From: Bacteroidales bacterium
GTDB taxonomy: Bacteria; Bacteroidota; Bacteroidia; Bacteroidales; ML635J-15
Assembly (NCBI GenBank): GCA_028697515.1
Contig: JAQVEY010000198.1
Location: 1 to 5,400 of the forward strand
Reading direction: 5' to 3'
DNA length: 5,400 nucleotides
The position numbers were made by a program, and so were the translations under genes. The notes below the pieces were generated by a model. It did no database searches. It was not told the origin of the DNA and was given only the letters and a program-made list of their open reading frames with translations. Numbering within the stretch: position 1 is the first letter of the stretch; the number at the start of each line of letters is the position of its first letter. Shown here piece by piece: positions 1-5,400 of the stretch.

Positions 1-1
1 A

Positions 2-247
2 AATGCATTTACTCCTAATAGTGATGGAACAAACGATACATGGATTATAGAAAATCTTGAGCTTTTCTCCGGTGCTTATGTCTTTGTTTATAATAGATGG
101 GGACAGGAATTATATAAAGGTCGTCCCGGTGATGAATGGGATGGAAAATATAATGGTAAATTTGTTCCTCCCGGAACATATCTGTACGTTATTGAACTCT
201 ATAATGGCACACCACCTTATACTGGAACAGTAACTGTTGTATATTAA
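2..247 (+). CDS. C-terminal end of a type IX-secreted surface protein (CHU_C / gliding motility-associated domain), 5' truncated by window edge
   Basis: Frame 2 is open from the left edge to TAA at 245-247 and gives 81 residues. The reading starts NAFTPNSDGTNDTW, then has VFVYNRWGQELYKG, EWDGKYNG and PPGTYLYVIELYNG, and ends TVTVVY. The order 'FTPNgDG.ND.W', 'v.i.nRWG..ly', 'WDG...g', 'pGtY.y.i', final beta strand is the hallmark of the gliding motility-associated C-terminal domain, the type B sorting signal of the Bacteroidota type IX secretion system. In that family the domain takes cargo through the outer membrane and is then removed or anchored at the surface. The cargo's own function (adhesin, enzyme or other) lies off the left edge and cannot be named. 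It converges on glyA and shares the hairpin at 253-303 with it. The domain call is strong; everything about the rest of the protein is unknown. Confidence 0.88.
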   Translation, partial: NAFTPNSDGTNDTWIIENLELFSGAYVFVYNRWGQELYKGRPGDEWDGKYNGKFVPPGTYLYVIELYNGTPPYTGTVTVVY

Positions 248-252
248 AGAAT

Positions 253-303
253 ATTATTAAATAAAAAAATCCCATTTTTGATGGGATTTTTTTATTTAAT
301 AAT
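253..303. terminator. Bidirectional rho-independent terminator between two convergent genes
   Basis: A perfect inverted repeat pairs 253-275 with 281-303: 23 uninterrupted base pairs around a 5-nt loop (276-280, TTTTG). The core is ATCCCAT/ATGGGAT. It is flanked by a seven-A run on the left and a seven-T run on the right, so either transcript gets a stem followed by a U-rich tract. It begins 6 nt after the stop of the secreted-protein gene and ends 10 nt before the glyA stop. Only three pairs are G-C, so stability comes from length and the CCC/GGG core. In practice the A/T runs probably act as the U-tracts and the short core as the terminator stem. Confidence 0.85.
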
Positions 304-312
304 TTATTTTTT

Positions 313-1593
313 TTAGTACGCAAACAAAGGAAATGGCATCATCATCTCGTTTACTTCCCCACGAACTTTTATAATTGTTGCTTCATCTGTATAGTTAGCA
401 ATCACTTTGTCAATAAGTTTTACAATAGGAGACATATGTTCTTCTTTTAAACCTCTGGTTGTAATAGCAGGTGTACCAACTCTTAGTCCCGATGTCTGGA
501 AAGGTGAACGATGATCGAAAGGAACCATGTTTTTGTTGACAGTAATATCGGCAGCAACAAGAGCATTTTCAACTTGTTTGCCGGTAATGTCAGGATACTT
601 TGTTCTAAGGTCTATTAACATTGAATGGTTGTCTGTTCCATTACTGATAATTTTATAACCCATATCCATAAAAGCTTTTGCCATAAAAGCAGCATTCTTT
701 TTTACCTGCGTTTGGTAAACTTTAAATTCTGGACTGAGAGCTTCCCCAAAAGCAACAGCTTTGGATGCAATTACATGCTCAAGAGGGCCACCTTGAATAC
801 CAGGAAATACAGCCGAGTTAATTACTTCAGACATCATCTTAACAACACCTTTTGGAGTTGTGATTCCCCATGGATTCTCGAAATCTTTACCAATAAGAAT
901 AATACCACCGCGAGGACCTCTTAAGGTTTTGTGAGTTGTGGAAGTTACAATATGAGCATATTTAACAGGATTTTTAAGCAAGCCTGCGGCAATTAGACCG
1001 GCAGGATGAGCCATGTCAACCATAAATATTGCACCAATTTTATCTGCTATAGTTCTCATTCTTTCGTAATCCCATTCACGACTGTATGCAGAAGCTCCTG
1101 CTACAAGTAATTTTGGCTTGTGTTCAAGTGCTGTCTTTTCCATTGCATCATAATCAACCATTCCAGTAGCTTCTGAAACCTGATAAGATATGGCTTTATA
1201 TAATATTCCAGACATATTAACAGGAGAACCGTGCGAGAGATGACCACCATGAGCAAGATCCAATCCCATAAAAGTATCACCGGGTTTAAGACAGCTGAAA
1301 AATACTGCCATATTTGCCTGAGCACCAGAATGAGGCTGTACATTTGCATACTCAGCATCATATAATTCTTTTATTCTATCAATTGCTATTTGTTCGGTCA
1401 TATCAACAAACTGACAACCACCATAATATCTTTTGCCGGGGTAACCTTCTGCATATTTATTTGTCATAACTGAACCCATGGCTTCCAAAACCTGTGGACT
1501 TACAAAATTTTCCGAAGCTATAAGTTCAATACCATGCATTTGCCTTTCTCTTTCTTTCTGAATAATTTCAAATACTTGTTCGTCGCGTTTCAT
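313..1593 (-). CDS. glyA: Serine hydroxymethyltransferase
   Basis: Cytoplasmic PLP enzyme that interconverts L-serine plus tetrahydrofolate with glycine plus 5,10-methylenetetrahydrofolate, the main source of one-carbon units. The 426-residue product is full length (bacterial GlyA is about 415-430). Family motifs appear in order: ELIASENF (23-30), YPGKRYYGG (51-59), the PHSGAQAN cofactor-binding segment (87-94), DMAHPAGL (193-200, D193 expected to contact the PLP ring nitrogen), [13 protein letters not shown] (218-230, K222 the Schiff-base lysine), [11 protein letters not shown], and [14 protein letters not shown] near the C terminus, with the substrate-carboxylate arginine. No key residue is missing. 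The ATG at 1593-1591 gives a normal N terminus; the bases before it are A/T-rich with no Shine-Dalgarno sequence, as is usual in Bacteroidota. It is monocistronic within the window: convergent with the gene on its 3' side, divergent from the one on its 5' side. Confidence 0.97.
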   Translation of the reverse strand: MKRDEQVFEIIQKERERQMHGIELIASENFVSPQVLEAMGSVMTNKYAEGYPGKRYYGGCQFVDMTEQIAIDRIKELYDAEYANVQPHSGAQANMAVFFSCLKPGDTFMGLDLAHGGHLSHGSPVNMSGILYKAISYQVSEATGMVDYDAMEKTALEHKPKLLVAGASAYSREWDYERMRTIADKIGAIFMVDMAHPAGLIAAGLLKNPVKYAHIVTSTTHKTLRGPRGGIILIGKDFENPWGITTPKGVVKMMSEVINSAVFPGIQGGPLEHVIASKAVAFGEALSPEFKVYQTQVKKNAAFMAKAFMDMGYKIISNGTDNHSMLIDLRTKYPDITGKQVENALVAADITVNKNMVPFDHRSPFQTSGLRVGTPAITTRGLKEEHMSPIVKLIDKVIANYTDEATIIKVRGEVNEMMMPFPLFAY

Positions 1594-1618
1594 AATTTTT
1601 GAATTTTTTGTAAAAATA

Positions 1619-1645
1619 CAATTTTTATCCTGAATGAAAAAACAA
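1619..1645 (-). promoter_or_regulatory. Possible glyA promoter (degenerate Bacteroidota type)
   Basis: Read on the minus strand, TAAAAATTG (1627-1619) resembles the Bacteroidota -7 box TAnnTTTG but has one extra base before TTG. A TTG at 1645-1643 could serve as the -33 element, with a 15-nt spacer that is short for this promoter class. It would place transcription start some 15-20 nt before the glyA ATG. No better match to the consensus is visible on this strand in the 159-bp intergenic region, so this is only a weak candidate. Confidence 0.25.
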
Positions 1646-1708
1646 CATTCGATATATTGTTGAGCATGTTTTATGAATAAGTAAGTTAATATTTTAGCAA
1701 GAATGAAA

Positions 1709-1737
1709 GTTGAGGCATTTAAATTTTCTTAATTTTG
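1709..1737 (+). promoter_or_regulatory. Bacteroidota-type sigma-A promoter for the dehydrogenase-hydrolase-glpK cluster
   Basis: TAATTTTG at 1730-1737 matches the Bacteroidota -7 consensus TAnnTTTG exactly. GTTG at 1709-1712 matches three of four bases of the -33 TTTG element, with a 17-nt spacer within the range known for this class. The start codon is only 15 nt past the -7 box, so the leader would be roughly ten nucleotides. That leader (AAAACAATAAAT before ATG) is nearly all A/T with an A at -3 and no Shine-Dalgarno sequence, which fits Bacteroidota start regions. No other match is seen before the two downstream genes, so it probably drives all three. Confidence 0.6.
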
Positions 1738-1752
1738 TAAAAAACAATAAAT

Positions 1753-2859
1753 ATGCATTATCTAAATTTTGAAATACTTGAATCATTCAGTATCGAAGCG
1801 CTTAAAAAAGCAGGAGTACCAGAATCGGATGCTACAATAATTGCGGATGTTTTAATTGAAGCAGATAAACTTGGTATTGACTCACATGGAATAAACAGAC
1901 TAAAACCAATTTATCTTGACAGAATAAAAGACCGTATTTTAAATCCGATTACTAAAGTAGATATTATTCGCGAAAGCCCGACAACTGCAGTTCTTGATGC
2001 AAATAATGGGATGGGTCATGTAGTTTCGAAACAGGCAATGCAAATGTGTATTGACAAGGCAAAAACTTATGGGATGGGAATGGTTGCTGTTCGAAATAGT
2101 TCTCATTATGGGATTGCAGGTTACTATGGCTTGATGGCAGCAAAAGAGAATATGATTGGTATTACAGGTACTAATGCACGACCTTCTATTGCACCTACTT
2201 TTGGAGTAGAAAATATGCTTGGAACAAATCCACTGACATTTGTGATGCCTACTGACGAAGATTTTCCTTTCTTCTTAGATTGTGCTACTTCTGTTAGTCA
2301 GCGAGGAAAGTTTGAGTTTTATGCAAAAAACGGAAAAGATTTGCCAAAAGGTTGGGTAATTGATAAAGACGGAAACTCAAAAACTGATGCTATTCAGGTT
2401 TTACAGGATCTTGTAAATGGGGATGCTGCCCTAACACCTCTTGGAGGGATTGGTGAAGAAACTGCCGGTTATAAGGGATACGGATATGCTACTGTTGTCG
2501 AAATTCTCTCAGCAGCATTGCAAGGAGGTGGATTTATGAAAGCATTGCTGGGTTTTGAGAACGGTAAAAAAGTTCCTTATCGATTAGGCCATTTTTTTAT
2601 TGCAATAAACATAGATTGTTTTATAGATCCTGCTGATTTTAAGAAAACTACAGGGGATATACTCAGAGAATTAAGAAGTTCTAAAAAAATGCCTGGGCAC
2701 GATAGAATTTTTACTGCAGGTGAAAAAGAGTATATTACATATAAAGAAAGAGAGAAATCGGGTGTTCCAATTAATGATGCACTTTGGAATGAGATGAAAG
2801 ATATTACTTTAGAATATAAACTTGAGAAATTTTATAATTTATTCGAAATAATTAAATAA
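1753..2859 (+). CDS. Ldh_2-family NAD(P)-dependent malate/lactate-type dehydrogenase
   Basis: This is a 368-residue member of the Ldh_2 family (malate/L-lactate, ureidoglycolate, sulfolactate and imino-acid oxidoreductases), unrelated in fold to Rossmann-type malate and lactate dehydrogenases. These enzymes use NAD(P)H to interconvert 2-hydroxyacids (or imino acids) with 2-keto partners, usually as cytoplasmic dimers. Visible family motifs are EADKLGIDSHGINRL (36-50), RNSSHYGIAGYY (114-125, with H118 at the position expected for the catalytic histidine), NARPSIAPTFG (140-150), LGTNPLTF (155-162), LDCATS (174-179) followed by QRGK (182-185), LPKGWVIDKDG, and AGYKGYGYATVVEILS. Nothing essential looks lost; the length is at the upper end of the family because of a lysine-rich C-terminal tail. 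The start is well supported by the promoter and by the usual N-terminal helix. Substrate specificity cannot be assigned from motifs: malate or lactate are only default guesses. It is the first gene of the rightward cluster, 30 nt before the hydrolase ATG. Confidence 0.9.
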   Translation: MHYLNFEILESFSIEALKKAGVPESDATIIADVLIEADKLGIDSHGINRLKPIYLDRIKDRILNPITKVDIIRESPTTAVLDANNGMGHVVSKQAMQMCIDKAKTYGMGMVAVRNSSHYGIAGYYGLMAAKENMIGITGTNARPSIAPTFGVENMLGTNPLTFVMPTDEDFPFFLDCATSVSQRGKFEFYAKNGKDLPKGWVIDKDGNSKTDAIQVLQDLVNGDAALTPLGGIGEETAGYKGYGYATVVEILSAALQGGGFMKALLGFENGKKVPYRLGHFFIAINIDCFIDPADFKKTTGDILRELRSSKKMPGHDRIFTAGEKEYITYKEREKSGVPINDALWNEMKDITLEYKLEKFYNLFEIIK

Positions 2860-2889
2860 GTTTGTAGTTGTTATTAATTGTGTCACAGG

Positions 2890-3813
2890 ATGAGAATTAT
2901 TGAAAACTGGTTAAGGACTTCTGACGGTAAAACTATATTTTATAATGAATTTTTACCTGACGATAACAAAGTTAATTTTGTAGTTCAGGTTTTCCATGGT
3001 ATGGCAGAACATTCGGAGAGATATAGTGATTTTGCCGAATTTCTTGTGAGCAAAGGTGCTGCAGTTTATATTTCTGATCATCGCGGACATGGTCGTAATT
3101 GTCTAAAACCAGGTCAATATGGCGTTTGGCCTGAAAGAGATTCATGGTTTAGAATAATTGATGATTTAAAGATTTTAAATGATATTTCGGAGAAAACATT
3201 TCCTAATGTCCCAAATTTTATATTAGGTCATAGCATGGGTTCTTTTTTAGCAAGAACTTTCATTACAAAGTATTGCGGACTTAAAGGAGTAATTCTTACC
3301 GGTACTGGCACAAATCCTAGCTATTTGCTGAAATTTGGATATTATATAGCTTGGCTACAATGTAAATTAAGAGGTGTTTCGCGACCGGCTAAGATGCTTG
3401 ACAAAATGTCTTTCGGGAGCTTTAATAAGGCTTTTGATAGTCCATATCAGTGGTTAACAAGAGATCAGGATATTGTCGATAAATATATTAAAGACCCTTA
3501 TTGCGGTGGAGTATTTTCTTGTTCTTTTTATAGAAGTTTCTTTTCAGGTTTGATTTATAACAATAAAATCATTAATGCTAAAAAGATTTCAAGAGATCTT
3601 GCTTTATTGTTCTTATCTGGAATAGAGGATCCGGTTGGCAATTATAGTGTTGGTGTTAAAAAGGCCGTAGAGTTTTATAAAAGAGCAGGACTTCGAAAAA
3701 TAGATTGTAAGATTTATTCTGGTGCCCGTCACGAAATTCTTAACGAGACAAATAGATCCGAAGTTTATCTAGATATTTACAATTGGATTCTTAAACAAAT
3801 AAATGATGAGTAA
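2890..3813 (+). CDS. Alpha/beta hydrolase, monoacylglycerol lipase / lysophospholipase type
   Basis: A serine hydrolase of the Hydrolase_4 (serine aminopeptidase S33, PldB/monoglyceride lipase-like) group, expected to cut fatty-acid esters of glycerol or lysophospholipids. From the ATG at 2890 it has 307 residues: oxyanion-side [10 protein letters not shown] (36-45), DHRGHG (63-68), nucleophile elbow GHSMG (113-117, S115), cap-region WLTRD (188-192), acid D247 in SGIEDPVG, and H281 in GARHEILNE. The triad Ser-Asp-His is complete. There is no signal peptide or membrane segment, so it should act in the cytoplasm on internal or imported substrate. An in-frame TTG at 2878 would add four residues (MCHR), but the ATG is preferred because family proteins begin close to the 'W..s.DG' strand seen at 7-13. 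Its 3' end overlaps glpK by 11 bp, which suggests translational coupling and supports a glycerol-releasing role. Lysophospholipase activity is the main alternative. Confidence 0.88.
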   Translation: MRIIENWLRTSDGKTIFYNEFLPDDNKVNFVVQVFHGMAEHSERYSDFAEFLVSKGAAVYISDHRGHGRNCLKPGQYGVWPERDSWFRIIDDLKILNDISEKTFPNVPNFILGHSMGSFLARTFITKYCGLKGVILTGTGTNPSYLLKFGYYIAWLQCKLRGVSRPAKMLDKMSFGSFNKAFDSPYQWLTRDQDIVDKYIKDPYCGGVFSCSFYRSFFSGLIYNNKIINAKKISRDLALLFLSGIEDPVGNYSVGVKKAVEFYKRAGLRKIDCKIYSGARHEILNETNRSEVYLDIYNWILKQINDE

Positions 3814-5284
3814 ATCTTATATTCTTGCTTTAGATCAAGGTACAACAAGTTCCAGAGCAATATTATTTGATAAAGAGTTTAATCTTAAAAGCATAGAACA
3901 AACTGAAACAAGCCAGATTTTTCCTCAACCTGGTTGGGTGGAGCAGGATGCAACTGAAATACGCGAAACTCAACTATTTGTTGCCAGAAAGTTGATTGCC
4001 AAAGCAGGAATAAATTCAGGTGAAATTGCAGGAATTGGTATTACTAACCAAAGAGAAACTACTATATTATGGGATAAGAAAACTGGTCAGCCTGTTTATA
4101 ATGCAATTATATGGCAAGATAAACGTACTGCTGACTTTTGTAGTGAACTTAAAAGTACAACGATTGGAAAATATATAAGCGAAGCAACAGGATTGGTTGT
4201 GGATTCTTATTTTTCTGCGACCAAAATCCACTGGATATTAAATAATGTAGCGGGAGCAAAAGAAAAAGCTATTAAAGGTGAATTGTTGTTTGGCACTGTA
4301 GATACTTGGTTGGTTTGGAATCTTACAGGAGGCAAACTACATATAACAGATTATTCGAATGCTTCGCGTACAATGCTCTTTAATATACGTGACTTGTGTT
4401 GGGATAAGAGGATTCTAGATTATTTTGAAATCCCCCAACAAATATTACCCACAGTTGTAGAGTCTTCGACAGTTTACGGAGAAACGGGTAAAGGGATAAT
4501 TGGTACAGGTACTATTCCGATATCAGGTATTGCTGGGGATCAACAAGCTTCTTTATTTGGGCAAACTTGTTTCAATCCGGGTTCGGTCAAAAATACATAT
4601 GGGACAGGTTGTTTTATGCTTATGAATACTGGTGAGATGCCTGTCAAAAGCAATTCTGGTCTTGTTACAACAATAGCTTGGAAAATAGACGGGAGAGTAA
4701 ATTATGCTTTAGAAGGCAGTGTCTTTATTGCCGGTGCAGCTGTCCAGTGGTTAAGAGATAAATTAAAAATTATAGAAACAGCAGCCGAAACAGAGACAAT
4801 AGCATTACAAGTTTCCGATTCGGGAGGTGTTTATTTTATTCCTGCATTTGCCGGATTAGGTGCTCCATATTGGGATATGAGCGCGAGAGGTTTTATTACA
4901 GGTATTACAGGTGGAACAACTTACAAACATATAGTCAGAGCAACTCTTGAGTCGATGGCTTATCAGACAAAGGACGTGCTTAATGCAATGGAAAACGATA
5001 GTGGAATTAAAATTAAAAATCTGAATGTAGATGGAGGTGCATCTGCCAATAACTTTCTGCTGCAATTCCAAGCTGATATTCTAGGATTAGAAGTCTCACG
5101 TCCTCAAATTACCGAATCCACAGCACTTGGAGCTGCATTTCTAGCTGCTTTAGCAACAAATTTTTGCACAATGTCTCAAATCAAAGAATTTCGAAAAGTA
5201 CAGAATTCATTCACTCCTAATATGAAAGTTGCTGAAAGAAAGAAACTTTATGATGGGTGGATTAACGCAATAAAAAAAGCTTAG
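3803..5284 (+). CDS. glpK: Glycerol kinase
   Basis: ATP-dependent phosphorylation of glycerol to sn-glycerol-3-phosphate in the cytoplasm; FGGY carbohydrate kinase family. The length is 493 residues from the ATG at 3803, or 492 from the adjacent ATG at 3806; the choice changes nothing in the enzyme. Numbering from the second Met, the sequence shows the N-terminal phosphate-binding [12 protein letters not shown] (7-18), GITNQRETT with glycerol-binding R83 and E84, W103 in IIWQDKRT, Y135, [14 protein letters not shown] (163-176), catalytic D245 and Q246 in [13 protein letters not shown], then [16 protein letters not shown], and the FGGY signature [19 protein letters not shown]. All glycerol contacts known in the Escherichia coli enzyme are kept. 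The arginine at 236 that binds fructose-1,6-bisphosphate in E. coli is a threonine here, and the C terminus is shorter and unlike the E. coli EIIA-Glc docking segment. It overlaps the hydrolase gene and is last in the cluster. No glycerol facilitator or GlpD lies inside the window. Confidence 0.97.
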   Translation: MMSKSYILALDQGTTSSRAILFDKEFNLKSIEQTETSQIFPQPGWVEQDATEIRETQLFVARKLIAKAGINSGEIAGIGITNQRETTILWDKKTGQPVYNAIIWQDKRTADFCSELKSTTIGKYISEATGLVVDSYFSATKIHWILNNVAGAKEKAIKGELLFGTVDTWLVWNLTGGKLHITDYSNASRTMLFNIRDLCWDKRILDYFEIPQQILPTVVESSTVYGETGKGIIGTGTIPISGIAGDQQASLFGQTCFNPGSVKNTYGTGCFMLMNTGEMPVKSNSGLVTTIAWKIDGRVNYALEGSVFIAGAAVQWLRDKLKIIETAAETETIALQVSDSGGVYFIPAFAGLGAPYWDMSARGFITGITGGTTYKHIVRATLESMAYQTKDVLNAMENDSGIKIKNLNVDGGASANNFLLQFQADILGLEVSRPQITESTALGAAFLAALATNFCTMSQIKEFRKVQNSFTPNMKVAERKKLYDGWINAIKKA

Positions 5285-5400
5285 TTCCAGCTATATCATA
5301 ATAAATATATACTTACAAAATCCGAGTTACAAGGTAGTTCCTGACAATTGTTGATGATAAACATATAAATTATATCGTTATTATAAAATCTTGATTTAAT
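5285..5400. other. Intergenic sequence after glpK, nothing recognised
   Basis: These 116 AT-rich bases follow the glpK TAG. I see no stem with a T-run that would be a convincing terminator, no TAnnTTTG box on either strand, and no start of a coding frame that can be supported. The cluster may therefore continue past the right edge, or end with a terminator outside the window. Confidence 0.5.

Noticed and set aside
625..924. Open frame of 99 codons on the plus strand inside glyA
   Set aside because: It lies antisense to the well-supported glyA frame, its translation has no recognisable domain, and it has no promoter-like box or plausible start context.
1101..1361. Open frame of 86 codons on the minus strand inside glyA
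   Set aside because: It is the same strand in another frame over conserved SHMT motifs; its hydrophobic look comes from frame-shifted AT-rich codons.
1594..1752. Riboswitch or small RNA in the glyA/dehydrogenase intergenic region
   Set aside because: The region is too short and AT-rich; I see no conserved riboswitch core such as a glycine or THF aptamer, and both predicted leaders are very short.
2878..2889. TTG at 2878 as the start of the hydrolase gene
   Set aside because: It would add only MCHR before a normal family N terminus; the ATG at 2890 is the more likely start, although no ribosome-binding signal separates them decisively.
4856..5071. Open frame of 71 codons on the minus strand inside glpK
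   Set aside because: Antisense to the conserved FGGY signature region of GlpK, with a cysteine-rich translation that matches no family I know.
5285..5400. Terminator or new gene start after glpK
   Set aside because: Only short, imperfect AT pairings are present without a G/C core and T-run, and no frame can be supported up to the right edge.

Overview
The window is AT-rich and comes from a member of the Bacteroidota. Three things point there: a type IX secretion (CHU_C/gliding-motility) C-terminal domain at the left edge, a textbook Bacteroidota -7 promoter box (TAnnTTTG) upstream of position 1753, and A-rich start regions without Shine-Dalgarno sequences. Genus or order cannot be told from this sequence.

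Layout. Positions 2-247 hold the last 81 codons of a large secreted or cell-surface protein that continues off the left edge. It converges on glyA (serine hydroxymethyltransferase, minus strand, 313-1593), and the short gap between them holds a perfect 23-bp hairpin that can terminate transcription from both sides. A 159-bp divergent intergenic region (1594-1752) separates glyA from a rightward three-gene cluster: an Ldh_2-type malate/lactate dehydrogenase-family oxidoreductase (1753-2859), a cytoplasmic alpha/beta hydrolase of the monoacylglycerol lipase/lysophospholipase type (2890-3813), and glycerol kinase glpK (3803-5284). The last two overlap by 11 bp. The final 116 bp hold no gene or terminator that I can support.

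How the genes fit together. The hydrolase and GlpK make a plausible two-step route: hydrolysis of a glycerol ester releases glycerol, and GlpK phosphorylates it to sn-glycerol-3-phosphate for glycolysis or phospholipid synthesis. The first gene is a nicotinamide-dependent 2-hydroxyacid/2-ketoacid oxidoreductase whose substrate cannot be read from the sequence; its link to glycerol is inferred from position only. glyA is a housekeeping one-carbon gene on the other strand and is probably unrelated.

I found no mobile element, CRISPR array, RNA gene, phage gene or defence system. This is mostly ordinary core metabolism. The points most worth a second look are the lipase-glycerol kinase coupling, the unusually long bidirectional hairpin, and the apparent loss in GlpK of allosteric residues known from Escherichia coli.
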